From assembly GCA_020638175.1 (NCBI GenBank), contig JACKJA010000002.1:1860001-1924000 (forward strand): 64,000 nt of DNA, written 5' to 3'. This document shows positions 43,493 through 52,731 of the stretch, in pieces. This stretch comes from Rhodospirillales bacterium (lineage in GTDB: Bacteria; Pseudomonadota; Alphaproteobacteria; Micavibrionales; Micavibrionaceae). Each line of letters opens with the position of its first letter. The first letter of the stretch is position 1. A model generated the notes under the pieces. The model ran no database searches. It was not told the origin of the DNA and was given only the letters and a program-made list of their open reading frames with translations. The translations under genes and the position numbers were made by a program.

Positions 43493-45553
43493 ATGGCACG
43501 CGATGTAAAAGTTGTTCTTAGCGGTAATATTGAAAAATTCTTACTTTTCCATGCCTTGAATGAACGCTATGGCGACGGCAATGAAGTTATCATCTTGGCA
43601 AACCGTCTCTTTCCTGTCCCAGATGCCGAAGAAATAAGCTTTTCCTACACAGACAATGCCTGGGAAAAAGGAATAGAAGGTATCAAAGCCTTCCAAAACA
43701 CACCGTCACCAGAATTAAACAAACGCCTGAAAAAGCTGGAGGGTGATCTGGGTCATAAAGTGCGCTTGCAAAATATGCGCTTTGTTATGACAGACACAGG
43801 CTTCCACATCACGGACAAACGCCGCGGCGGCCTTACACCTTTAGAATTAGCAGAAACCCTTTACAACCACTCAAGGTTTGCTGATGTCCAACACTTGATG
43901 CGGCCAGACATTCCGTGGCCGGGGCCACAGCTCAAACCTCTCATACTGGCAAAAAACGGCATCGAACATCTAATGAAAGATCTGATTGCCGTCTGTGATG
44001 AAGTTGGCACCGTACCGGGCATAAAAGACCATGCCACCGTGCTGGAAAGTATTCCGTTGTATAAGATACGAAATAAACTAGATAAAAATCCAAACATTGA
44101 TGAATTGAACTTCAACACTTTCATTTCGCGCGAAATATCAAAAACGACAAATATGGCGCTTCACCGTGAACACGTCACAGGTGCACAGACCACAGATGAT
44201 TTCTTAGGCTTTACTGATGTAGACACGCCAAAATCACATATGTCTGAAGGCGATTATATGGATAGGCTCTTGTCCGAAGACCCCCTATCACAAGCCCTGA
44301 CCGAAACATTAAAATCTTCGACACACGTATCAACAAACCCAGCAAAAAAACGCTCAAGCGCATCCCTCGTCTTTGAAACGGCCCCGCAAGGAATGGGGCC
44401 GGAAACAAAAGATCATTTGGATCATTTTCAGGTATCAACAAAACCTCAGGCATTAAAGAAATATTCGTCCCTGTCGGAACTGGCCAATCATGCTTTCTCT
44501 GGACAACGTGAAGGCTTCATATTTAGCTCCGACGCGCATTTGTCAGGCGAAGAAAAAACACAAAACTTCCTACTTACGCAATTTATGTTTACGTCCCTCA
44601 TGGTCGATAAACAGATGGAAACAGCGCCAGTACTCAACGCACCAATCGCCCTGTACAGCGAAAGAACGAATGATGCGCCACATTGCGCGCAACAACTATA
44701 CAATTCCGGTCAAAAGCTAGGATTTATTGGTCAACGCAGCCGCTTTATGGCCATGATGAATACCAGTCCTTATGAAATTTCAGAACATTTGAAATATTAC
44801 CGGCCCTTACGTCAGCCGTTACCAGCGCATGATAACATTCCTCGGAACACGCAAACCGGGGACGCATGGAAGTATACACCTTCAAATATAAAAACACTTT
44901 GCGTACTTGGTTCCGCCTCGACAGAGAACGTTGCCAGCTTAAACAAACTGGATAAAACACTGCGCTTGGCCGCTAACAAATCCGAGGAAGCCGGTCTGCA
45001 TTTCCGTGTAACATTTGGCGGTGGCGAAAAAGGCGTAATGGGACAAACCGGAAAAACAATCAAAGCCATGCAAGCAGAAGGACGATTTATCCCAATCCAA
45101 GGCGTGCAGGCCGTACCCGTCATGGCAATCGAAGGACGTTGCCCGACGTTGAATGACGAAGAACTGCTGGTATACGATGATATCTACCAGCGCATGGATC
45201 GCCTTTACGAAGACAGCGATGTTTTCTTGTTCGAAGGCGGCGGCGCAGGGACATTACAGGAGTTTTTTGGTATGTACATGCTCGCGCGTGAAAACAATGA
45301 GCTTGAGAAAAAATCCTTCATCTTCCGTAATGATGAACTCTACAGCAATGGAACCGTTGCACGTGCCTACGACACATTACGCGACGTTCTAAAGGCATAT
45401 CCAGAGCTCTGGAAAGAAATGCAAGAACACGTCGTCTTCACCGAAAGTGAAATAGAAACAAACGATGCTGTTTTGGATGCATTAGGGGCAGGAACACCAG
45501 GTTTTCCAACGCGGATCACACCTTCGCCAGCGCGAAAACTGGTTCTGCACTAG
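43493..45553 (+). CDS. LOG-family nucleotide N-glycosidase domain fused to a large unknown N-terminal region
   Basis: The 686-residue protein has a recognisable C-terminal LOG/lysine-decarboxylase-like Rossmann domain (about 460-620). It shows VLGSAS, FGGGEKGVMG (about 507) and FEGGGAGTLQEF (about 580, the PGGxGTxxE box with Glu in place of Pro). Such domains hydrolyse nucleoside 5'-monophosphates to base and ribose 5-phosphate (LOG, PpnN). The first 450 residues match nothing I know. ATG 43493 follows AGGGTGA; GTG 43487 is an alternative. The gene is AT-richer than neighbours. It adjoins two deaminase genes, which suggests base salvage. Confidence 0.72.
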   Translation: MARDVKVVLSGNIEKFLLFHALNERYGDGNEVIILANRLFPVPDAEEISFSYTDNAWEKGIEGIKAFQNTPSPELNKRLKKLEGDLGHKVRLQNMRFVMTDTGFHITDKRRGGLTPLELAETLYNHSRFADVQHLMRPDIPWPGPQLKPLILAKNGIEHLMKDLIAVCDEVGTVPGIKDHATVLESIPLYKIRNKLDKNPNIDELNFNTFISREISKTTNMALHREHVTGAQTTDDFLGFTDVDTPKSHMSEGDYMDRLLSEDPLSQALTETLKSSTHVSTNPAKKRSSASLVFETAPQGMGPETKDHLDHFQVSTKPQALKKYSSLSELANHAFSGQREGFIFSSDAHLSGEEKTQNFLLTQFMFTSLMVDKQMETAPVLNAPIALYSERTNDAPHCAQQLYNSGQKLGFIGQRSRFMAMMNTSPYEISEHLKYYRPLRQPLPAHDNIPRNTQTGDAWKYTPSNIKTLCVLGSASTENVASLNKLDKTLRLAANKSEEAGLHFRVTFGGGEKGVMGQTGKTIKAMQAEGRFIPIQGVQAVPVMAIEGRCPTLNDEELLVYDDIYQRMDRLYEDSDVFLFEGGGAGTLQEFFGMYMLARENNELEKKSFIFRNDELYSNGTVARAYDTLRDVLKAYPELWKEMQEHVVFTESEIETNDAVLDALGAGTPGFPTRITPSPARKLVLH

Positions 45554-45999
45554 TCACCACCCCAATCCTCGAGCCATAGTTCCGGTTTTTCTTCCCGGAA
45601 TTTTTTAACGAGCGCGATACAGTCGGGGTTATCCAGAATGATGACCTCAACTCCGCGCTCCTTCAAAAGCTCTTCGTTGCCATAGGAATTAACCGTATCA
45701 CCCACAACGACACGGCTGATTTTGAACTGCAGGATCGTACCCGTACACATCATGCACGGGCTGAGCGTCGTATACATTGTGGTATTTCGCCGCGTTGCCA
45801 TCCGCCCCGCATCACGCATCGCTGCCATTTCGCCATGGATAATCGGATTACCTTCCTGGACCAGCGCGTTGTGCCCTTCCCCCAGAATTTCTCCCGTTTC
45901 ATTATCAACCAAAACGCCGCCGATCGGACAGCCGCCTTCGTTATATCCCTTAAGCGCCAATTCATAGGCACGTTTCATATAATAGTCATGGCTCTGCAT
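45550..45999 (-). CDS. cytosine deaminase, yeast Fcy1 type
   Basis: This 149-residue zinc deaminase converts cytosine to uracil, or a related base. Zinc ligands are His55 (HGEM, with catalytic Glu57), Cys82 and Cys85 in TTLSPCMMCTG. The pattern YTTLSPC-MCTG, VVVGD-VN, ERGVEVI and the C-terminal W-EDWGG ending follow the fungal cytosine deaminase closely, unlike tRNA adenosine deaminase TadA or the large bacterial CodA. Guanine deaminase is the main alternative. Its stop interlocks with the LOG-fusion gene and its start is 24 nt from the divergent deaminase gene. Confidence 0.8.
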   Translation of the reverse strand: MQSHDYYMKRAYELALKGYNEGGCPIGGVLVDNETGEILGEGHNALVQEGNPIIHGEMAAMRDAGRMATRRNTTMYTTLSPCMMCTGTILQFKISRVVVGDTVNSYGNEELLKERGVEVIILDNPDCIALVKKFREEKPELWLEDWGGD

Positions 46000-46023
46000 C
46001 GCGATCTCCCTTATAAATAAGAG

Positions 46024-46977
46024 ATGATGAAATCACATTTTTCTCCCTTTGAACAGATGCAGCGGGCCGTAGATATCGTAAATTCCAGCCCACACCCGAC
46101 AAACAAGATCGCCGCGACATTGTTTGGCTGTGATAAGCATGGCCGGGAATTCAGCATCTCCACCACCAATTACTGGCCCGACATCATCCGCGAAAAAATT
46201 GGCACAGAAACCCGCATAGGAAACGCCAGCGGCACCATCCACGCCGAAACAGCCTGCATCCTGCAAGCTCCCTATACCGAGGGAGCCGCGCTTTGCATCA
46301 CCGATCCGTTTTGCCCGAACTGCGCCAAGAATATCGCCGAAGCGGGAATTAAAACGATCTACATCGATCACAAAGGTTTCCAGAAGGATTTTATCGAGCG
46401 CCGCCCCCACGCCTTTGCCAACATGTCGATGCGCATTTGTGAGAAAGCCGGCATCGCGGTCTATGAGCTATGGCGGAAAGAACAGCGCCTCGTCCCGACC
46501 TTTGAGCCGCCTGCGAATTACATCCCCCCCAACGAACACCCGGTGGAAATCATCCCGGCACAGGATTTTGAGAGCCTGCTCGAAAAAGCCACACAAACCT
46601 TAAAAGGCCATAAATTCGCCTGCGCGCTGGCAAAGGATGAGGACGGAAATATCTGCGGTCTTGGGGCACGCGGACATCCGGCACTGGGCTACACGATGAA
46701 GGCCGACCTGCCCGAACTGGAAAACCCGCAAGGCAAATATTCCTTCAAACTGGAACCGGTCAATCGCATTCTCATGGCCGCCCCCCGCCATGGATTAAAG
46801 ATTATCGACGGCAGCCTGCACTGCACCCACGTTCCCACCAGCCGTGAGCTGGTCAACACGATCGGCGCAGGCCTGACACAAATCCACATCGCCGACAAAA
46901 CAAAAGCGCGTGACCAGCACGCGCTCGTTGCTCTGTCCTTACTGGAAGAGAAAGAAATTTTATCAGCTTCAGGGTAG
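46024..46977 (+). CDS. dCMP/cytidine deaminase-like protein with degenerate second half
   Basis: The 317-residue protein has an N-terminal deaminase domain with zinc ligands His73 (IHAE, Glu75), Cys97 and Cys100 in PFCPNC. The family includes dCMP, cytidine and related deaminases. The C-terminal half (about 190-315) has a deaminase-like layout with ARGHPALGYT and HCTHVPTSREL, but lacks a clear HxE/CxxC pair. It may be an inactive duplicate. Substrate unknown. It stands divergent to the cytosine deaminase gene with overlapping promoter space. Confidence 0.7.
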   Translation: MMKSHFSPFEQMQRAVDIVNSSPHPTNKIAATLFGCDKHGREFSISTTNYWPDIIREKIGTETRIGNASGTIHAETACILQAPYTEGAALCITDPFCPNCAKNIAEAGIKTIYIDHKGFQKDFIERRPHAFANMSMRICEKAGIAVYELWRKEQRLVPTFEPPANYIPPNEHPVEIIPAQDFESLLEKATQTLKGHKFACALAKDEDGNICGLGARGHPALGYTMKADLPELENPQGKYSFKLEPVNRILMAAPRHGLKIIDGSLHCTHVPTSRELVNTIGAGLTQIHIADKTKARDQHALVALSLLEEKEILSASG

Positions 46978-46978
46978 G

Positions 46979-47155
46979 CTACAGTTTCAGTTTATTTCCG
47001 TTCCTCGCGAGAGCTTCCCGGTGAACCTGAACTGTTCTATTCAAAAGTTCCACAACCGCCGATTTCCCTTCACTATCAACACGACGCGTCCCATGAATAA
47101 TATTATCAGTATCGCTATGGACACGATCAAATGTTCTTTTGGGTTCATCAGTCAT
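46979..47155 (-). CDS. small hypothetical protein
   Basis: A 58-residue charged protein starting MTDEPKRTFDRV; AGAGGTG lies 5 nt upstream, which decides the start against 47209. Probably helical, soluble. It ends one base from the stop of the deaminase-like gene. No family recognised. Confidence 0.6.
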   Translation of the reverse strand: MTDEPKRTFDRVHSDTDNIIHGTRRVDSEGKSAVVELLNRTVQVHREALARNGNKLKL

Positions 47156-47192
47156 AACACACCTCTCTATGTTTATCGTTTTCGTTATAATT

Positions 47193-47222
47193 TCTATAAG
47201 ACTCATCACATGTACCTGTCAA
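47193..47222 (-). promoter_or_regulatory. candidate promoter for the 47155 gene
   Basis: On the minus strand a perfect TTGACA (47217-47222) is followed by TTATAG/TATAGA at 17-18 nt (47193-47199). It sits about 40 nt before the start of the 58-residue gene. Confidence 0.4.
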
Positions 47223-47238
47223 CCAAATCCGAAAAAAC

Positions 47239-47266
47239 TTGCTAAAGTAAATTTTACATATATACT
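47239..47266 (+). promoter_or_regulatory. candidate promoter for the 47291 gene
   Basis: TTGCTA (47239-47244) and TATACT (47261-47266) with a 16-nt spacer end 24 nt before the start codon at 47291. The pair is divergent to the promoter at 47193. Confidence 0.45.
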
Positions 47267-47290
47267 ATCCGGGCAAATGAAGGGACAACC

Positions 47291-47851
47291 ATGACTTACG
47301 AAGAAACGTCACCGACCCATGAGTTTTTTGGGGTAACAGACCCCATGGGAACGGCAAACAACCCCAGAAAAAACGGACAATCCGGTAATAGCTTCGAAAT
47401 TTTCCACGGCGATAACGTCTTCCACGCCAGTGACGAAGAACGGGCAAAAGCCGGCTTTTTAGCCAAACGCATAACCGATTCCCTCGCAAAAATACGCAAA
47501 CACGTTGAGCGAAAAATTAGCAATGCCTTTTATCAATGTGGCCGGAAATGCAATATGACCCTGAATATTGCGGGAGAAACCGTTACCGCTAGATACGAAA
47601 AAAACGAAAGTTCCGGCTGCCACTTGGAAATCATCGGCCAGAAGGTCCATGGCCGTTTTGTAATTCAAAACATGCCCCTGAAAAGCGGGGACACTTACGA
47701 TACAAAACGATTCTTCGTAAGAAGCTCTGATTTTGAAAAAGGAAGCGTTAAAGAACTTAAATCTCTCGCCGCCAAAATAGACAAACTAAGGATCGCCGAT
47801 GTCGTCTCAGACATCGGAAGACAAAGACCTTCCGATTTCGGTATTACCTGA
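47291..47851 (+). CDS. hypothetical protein, 186 residues
   Basis: The protein starts MTYEETSPTHEFFG after AAGGGAC. It is soluble with four Cys (including CGRKC around residue 80) and a region of alternating strands (NMTLNIAGETVTARYE). No signal peptide. Family not recognised; the CxxxC might bind metal. It ends 2 nt before the convergent sucB stop. Confidence 0.62.
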   Translation: MTYEETSPTHEFFGVTDPMGTANNPRKNGQSGNSFEIFHGDNVFHASDEERAKAGFLAKRITDSLAKIRKHVERKISNAFYQCGRKCNMTLNIAGETVTARYEKNESSGCHLEIIGQKVHGRFVIQNMPLKSGDTYDTKRFFVRSSDFEKGSVKELKSLAAKIDKLRIADVVSDIGRQRPSDFGIT

Positions 47852-47853
47852 AA

Positions 47854-49095
47854 TTAAATTTCCAGCAACAAACGCTGCGGATCCTCGATCGCATCCTTGA
47901 TCCGGACGAGGAAGGACACAGCCTCGCGTCCGTCAATAATCCGGTGATCGTAGGACAGCGCCAGATACATCATCGGGCGCGCCTGGATCGAGCCGTCAGG
48001 CATTACGACCGGACGCTGCTGGATTTTATGCATCCCGAGAATACCGGATTGCGGCGTATTCAGGATCGGCGTGGAGACAAGCGACCCAAACACCCCGCCA
48101 TTGGTGATGGTGAAGGTCCCGCCGGTCATTTCGTCGATCTGGATTTTACCTTCGCGGGCGCGGGCGCCGACATCGTTGATGTCTTTTTCGATCTGCGCCA
48201 TTGATTTGCTATCACAATCACGGACAACCGGGACGACCAGCCCTTGCGGCGTACTGACCGCCACGCCGAGATCATAATAATTTTTGTAAATAATCTCATC
48301 CCCGTCAATTTCCGCATTCACCGCCGGGATTTCTTTAAGCGCATTAACGCAAGCCTTAACGAAGAACGACATAAAGCCGAGCTTCACACCGTGTTTTTTC
48401 TCAAAATGCTCTTTATATTCCTTACGCAAATCCATGACAGCGCCCATATCAACTTCGTTAAAGGTCGTCAGGATTGCCGCGGTATTCTGTGCTTCTTTCA
48501 GGCGCTCTGAAATACGCTGGCGCAGGCGGGTCATCCGCACGCGCTCTTCCCGCGGCCCCAGCTCACGCGGGGCGCTTTCCTGAACCGGATGCGTCGATAC
48601 GATCTCGGTCGGACGCGCCTCCGCAACAGGCGCTTTGTTCTCGATAAAATTCAGGACATCTTCCTTCAACAAACGTCCGCCTTTGCCGGTGCCCTTGATA
48701 CGGGAAGGATCAATATTGTGTTCGTCCACCAGTTTACGCACCGCCGGTGACAAGCCCAGATCATCATTCTTGGCGGCCGGTTTATCATCATCCAGACGTT
48801 CATGCTTGGGGGCTGCTGCCGCTTCGGCCTTGGTTGCTGCCGCGGTATCGTTCGCCGCACTGCCCTCGCTGATCTCGCCCAAAAGTGCGCCAACCTCAAC
48901 ATTGCTGCCTTCTGCTGCGGCAATCTTGCTGATGACCCCGTCCGCCGGCGCATTAACTTCCAACGTAACCTTGTCGGTTTCCAGCTCAACAATCGGTTCA
49001 TCGGTCACCACCGCTTCACCTTCTTTCTTGAGCCAGTTAGCCACAGTGGCTTCGGAAACTGATTCACCAAGGGCGGGAACAACAATCTGGGTCAT
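47854..49095 (-). CDS. sucB: 2-oxoglutarate dehydrogenase E2, dihydrolipoyl succinyltransferase
   Basis: E2 forms the core of the complex and transfers succinyl to CoA. The 413-residue protein has one N-terminal lipoyl domain with the lipoylated lysine in ELETDKVT, a peripheral subunit-binding domain (SPAVRKLVDEHNIDPSRI), and the acyltransferase core with LSYDHRIIDG carrying the catalytic His. The start has AGGATG upstream. It is 55 nt after sucA on the same strand. Confidence 0.97.
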   Translation of the reverse strand: MTQIVVPALGESVSEATVANWLKKEGEAVVTDEPIVELETDKVTLEVNAPADGVISKIAAAEGSNVEVGALLGEISEGSAANDTAAATKAEAAAAPKHERLDDDKPAAKNDDLGLSPAVRKLVDEHNIDPSRIKGTGKGGRLLKEDVLNFIENKAPVAEARPTEIVSTHPVQESAPRELGPREERVRMTRLRQRISERLKEAQNTAAILTTFNEVDMGAVMDLRKEYKEHFEKKHGVKLGFMSFFVKACVNALKEIPAVNAEIDGDEIIYKNYYDLGVAVSTPQGLVVPVVRDCDSKSMAQIEKDINDVGARAREGKIQIDEMTGGTFTITNGGVFGSLVSTPILNTPQSGILGMHKIQQRPVVMPDGSIQARPMMYLALSYDHRIIDGREAVSFLVRIKDAIEDPQRLLLEI

Positions 49096-49150
49096 GTTTT
49101 CATCCTGATTCTTAGGGTTTTAAAATTGTCACACAGTTTAACGCAATCTT

Positions 49151-52063
49151 TTAGAGGGTCAACGCTTCATCGACCAGCCGCATCTGTTCAAGCTGGTGGC
49201 GCTTGTTCATCCCGGTCGCAGGAGACGCGGCATCTGGCCGTCCGGCATAAACCGGGCGTCCGGCTTTATGCTTGCAACGCAGCAACGTTTCCTCAATCCG
49301 TTCATTAACAAAGGTCCAGGCCCCCATATTGCGGGGTTCTTCCTGACACCATACCACCTTGGCATTCGGATATTTCTTCAACTCTTCCTCCAGCGCTCCG
49401 TAAGGGAACGGGTAGAGCTGTTCCAGACGCAAAATGACCGTATCTTTCAGCTTCCGCGTCCGCCGCTCTTCCAGAATATCGTAGTAAACCTTGCCCGTAC
49501 ACAGCACGACACGCTTGATGCTCTTATCAGCCGCCAGCTTCCCGGTATCATCGTCTTTCAGAACACGGTGGAAGGTCGAAGAACCGATAAAATCACTGGC
49601 CGAGGACACACATAATTTATGCCGCAACAACGATTTCGGCGTCATCAAGACAAGCGGCTTGCGGAAATTACGGTGCATCTGACGACGCAGAACATGGAAA
49701 TAGTTCGCCGGCGTCGTACAGTTGCAAACCTGCCAGTTATCATCACCGCACGATTGCAGATAACGCTCCAGACGGGCGGAGGAATGCTCCGGCCCCTGCC
49801 CTTCATAGCCGTGCGGCAACAACATCACCAGCCCCGACATCCGCAGCCATTTGCCTTCCCCGGATGAAATGAACTGGTCGATAATGACCTGCGCCCCGTT
49901 GGCAAAGTCACCAAACTGGGCCTCCCACAAAACCAGAGCATTCGGCTCGGCCAGTGTAAAACCGTATTCAAAACCCAGCACGGCAAATTCCGATAGCGGG
50001 CTGTCATGCACTTCGAACTTGGCCTGATCGGGACTTATATTCTGAAGCGGCAGGTATTTATCCTCGGTTTCCTGATCGTAGAGAATGGCATGACGCTGCG
50101 AGAACGTCCCCCGCCCGCAATCCTGACCGGACAGCCGCACAGGCCGCCCTTCATCAACCAAAGAGCCAAACGCCAGAGCTTCTGCCGTTGCCCAGTCGAA
50201 CCCTTCGCCGGTTTGGAACATAGCGACCTTGGCTTCCATCTGGCGAACCAGTTTGGGATTAAGGTTAAAGCCTTTCGGCACAAAAACCAGCCGTTCCCCC
50301 AGTGCCTTAAGCTCGTTTTTGGTGATCGACGTTTTCCCGCGTCTGTCACCATCCTCGGCAACACTCAGCCCTTTCCACGCCCCTTCCAGATAATCAGCCT
50401 TGTTCGGCTTGTAACTCTTGGTCGCTTCAAACGCCTCTTCCAGATAGTTGGTGAATTCATCCACCATCTCTTTGGCTTCTTCGGCAGAAATGGTCCCTTC
50501 GGATATCAACTGGTTTGCGTATTGCGTCCGGGTTGTCGCGTGCGAACGAATTTTCTTGTACATCAGCGGCTGGGTAAAGGCCGGCTCATCCCCTTCGTTG
50601 TGACCATGACGGCGATAACAAATCATGTCGATGACCACATCTTTTTTGAATTTCTGCCGGAATTCCGTTGCGATCCGCGCCACATGGACGACAGCCTCCG
50701 GGTCATCGCCATTCACATGGAAAATCGGCGCCGCCAGCATTTTCGCCACATCCGTCGGATAGGGACCGGATCGGGAAAATTGCGGCCGGGTCGTAAAGCC
50801 GATCTGGTTGTTAATCACGATATGGATCGTCCCACCGACACGATACCCCGGCAAGTCAGAGATCATCAGCGTTTCCGCAACGATTCCCTGTCCGGCAAAC
50901 GCCGCGTCCCCATGCAGCAAAATCGGCATGACTTGCTTGGCTTCAAGATCGTTGCGCTGCACCTGTTTGGCGCGCACTTTCCCGATCACAACCGGATCGA
51001 CGGCTTCAAGGTGCGACGGGTTAGCGGTCAGCGACAAATGGATTTTATTCCCGTCAAAGTCCCGGTCCGATGATGTGCCCAAGTGATACTTCACATCCCC
51101 GGAACCCAGAACATCGTCCGGCGTCGAAGACATCCCCTGAAATTCGGAGAACACCGCTGTAAACGGCTTACCCATCACATTGGTCAGCATATTCAAACGA
51201 CCGCGGTGTGCCATCCCCAGGACGATTTCCTTAAGGCCCAACTGCCCGCCGCGCTTCATAATCTGCTCAATCGCCGGAACCAGGGTCTCCCCGCCATCCA
51301 GACCAAAACGCTTGGTACCGGGATATTTTTTGTGCAGGAATGTTTCAAAGACTTCCGCAGCAATCAAGCGCTGTAAAATCGCCCGCTTTCCGTTAACGGT
51401 AAAATCGGTACGATTGTGTGGTTGCTCGATCCGGCGCTGCACCCATGATTTCTCATCCGGGTCGACCAGATGCATAAATTCCACCCCGATCGTGCCGCAA
51501 TACGTTGCCTTGAGCGCATCCAGAATTTCATGAAGCGTGGCATATTCCATGCCCAGAACACCGTTCAGGAAAATCGGGCGCTCATAATCGGATTCGGCAA
51601 AGCCGTAATAAGCCGGATCAAGTTCCGGATAATGTTTCTTTTCCTTCAGATCCAGCGGATCCAGATTGGCCAGCAAATGACCCCGCACACGATAAGTCCG
51701 GATCATCATCAGCGCTTGCACGGAATCCATCGTCGCACGCCGTACTTCTTCGGAAGTCAGGGCTGCTTCGCCGTCTCTTTTATCACCGGACCGCACAGCC
51801 GCCTGCGCCACGACATCCCCATCGACATCCCCGCCACGGCCGCGCGCGCCAAAACCACGGCGATCACGGCGTGCTTCTTCCGGCGTCCAGCTTGCCCCGT
51901 GCAATTCCTTAAGAAGCGACACTTCATCGTCGCTCATATCATCAAAAAAGTGTCGCCAGCTGGGGTCCACTTTTTCGGCATTCATCCGGTATTGACTGTA
52001 AAGATGGGCTATATATTCAGCATTGGTGCCGGTCAGGAAGCTTTGGTTTGGTAAATCAGACAT
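49151..52063 (-). CDS. sucA: 2-oxoglutarate dehydrogenase E1
   Basis: E1 decarboxylates 2-oxoglutarate with thiamine diphosphate. From MSDLPNQSFLTG (start 52063) it has 970 residues, normal for the family. GMAHRGRLNMLTNVMGKP marks the N-terminal TPP-binding core, and the C-terminal domain has SLLRHKLCVS. The frame extends upstream to 52117 but no better start exists. sucA follows three paralogous unknowns and precedes sucB. Confidence 0.97.
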   Translation of the reverse strand: MSDLPNQSFLTGTNAEYIAHLYSQYRMNAEKVDPSWRHFFDDMSDDEVSLLKELHGASWTPEEARRDRRGFGARGRGGDVDGDVVAQAAVRSGDKRDGEAALTSEEVRRATMDSVQALMMIRTYRVRGHLLANLDPLDLKEKKHYPELDPAYYGFAESDYERPIFLNGVLGMEYATLHEILDALKATYCGTIGVEFMHLVDPDEKSWVQRRIEQPHNRTDFTVNGKRAILQRLIAAEVFETFLHKKYPGTKRFGLDGGETLVPAIEQIMKRGGQLGLKEIVLGMAHRGRLNMLTNVMGKPFTAVFSEFQGMSSTPDDVLGSGDVKYHLGTSSDRDFDGNKIHLSLTANPSHLEAVDPVVIGKVRAKQVQRNDLEAKQVMPILLHGDAAFAGQGIVAETLMISDLPGYRVGGTIHIVINNQIGFTTRPQFSRSGPYPTDVAKMLAAPIFHVNGDDPEAVVHVARIATEFRQKFKKDVVIDMICYRRHGHNEGDEPAFTQPLMYKKIRSHATTRTQYANQLISEGTISAEEAKEMVDEFTNYLEEAFEATKSYKPNKADYLEGAWKGLSVAEDGDRRGKTSITKNELKALGERLVFVPKGFNLNPKLVRQMEAKVAMFQTGEGFDWATAEALAFGSLVDEGRPVRLSGQDCGRGTFSQRHAILYDQETEDKYLPLQNISPDQAKFEVHDSPLSEFAVLGFEYGFTLAEPNALVLWEAQFGDFANGAQVIIDQFISSGEGKWLRMSGLVMLLPHGYEGQGPEHSSARLERYLQSCGDDNWQVCNCTTPANYFHVLRRQMHRNFRKPLVLMTPKSLLRHKLCVSSASDFIGSSTFHRVLKDDDTGKLAADKSIKRVVLCTGKVYYDILEERRTRKLKDTVILRLEQLYPFPYGALEEELKKYPNAKVVWCQEEPRNMGAWTFVNERIEETLLRCKHKAGRPVYAGRPDAASPATGMNKRHQLEQMRLVDEALTL

Positions 52064-52154
52064 TGTTTTGCTCTTTGCCTTCTGAAAAGAGAAAAGTGCC
52101 GGACACGGCACCGCCAAATCGAATTACTCTATCCTACCCTTTTAGGCAAGAGAG

Positions 52155-52709
52155 TTAAATGCCTTCTTCGAAGGATTTTGTCAGTTTCGCCAACGCAACG
52201 TCCTCCTCATAAGATATATTCAAAAGAGTTTCAGACTCATATTGCTCGCCGCGGATAAAGCCGGTTACTTTATCTAAAAAAATGCGGACATAACGGCCCA
52301 GCCGTCGCCCGAACGGTACATCTTCGTCATACTCACGAAACGCCGCCGCCACACGGTAAGCGATCGACAAGACCGTCTGTTTATAAGCATCAACATCCTT
52401 TTCCCCCAGCTTGGCCTTAATCAGCGCGCCGGCCTTTTGACAATCAACAGGCACCGCTTCGGCCTGCGTTTCCCAAACAGGCCAGTCATGCTGCCGCGTC
52501 CACGTCTCCGTCAGGATTTCATGCACAAACGCCGAACCAAACATACCGCGGGAATGTTGCTCCAAAACCTTTTTCAGCGCCAAACACTCCTGACCGGCGG
52601 CCACAGCGCTGCCGGTATCATCCTGCGCGCTCATCCAAAGCCCGACCCGGTACGGCAAAGCAACCAGAAAATCCTGTTCGTCTTTATTAAATTTCTCCAG
52701 AAAAGCCAT
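52155..52709 (-). CDS. unknown paralogue 3 of 3 in the suc operon
   Basis: A 184-residue soluble, helical protein starting MAFLEKFNKDEQDF with AAGGAGG upstream. It shares with its two upstream neighbours an N-terminal block of the form LVALPYRVGLWMSAQDD, a middle helix (SIAYRVAAAFRE) and an acidic C-terminal end with EEDVALAKL. No family known. It lies 91 nt before sucA, all on one strand, so it is likely co-expressed with TCA enzymes. Confidence 0.75.
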   Translation of the reverse strand: MAFLEKFNKDEQDFLVALPYRVGLWMSAQDDTGSAVAAGQECLALKKVLEQHSRGMFGSAFVHEILTETWTRQHDWPVWETQAEAVPVDCQKAGALIKAKLGEKDVDAYKQTVLSIAYRVAAAFREYDEDVPFGRRLGRYVRIFLDKVTGFIRGEQYESETLLNISYEEDVALAKLTKSFEEGI

Positions 52710-52731
52710 AGCCCCTCCTTGCACCTTGATA

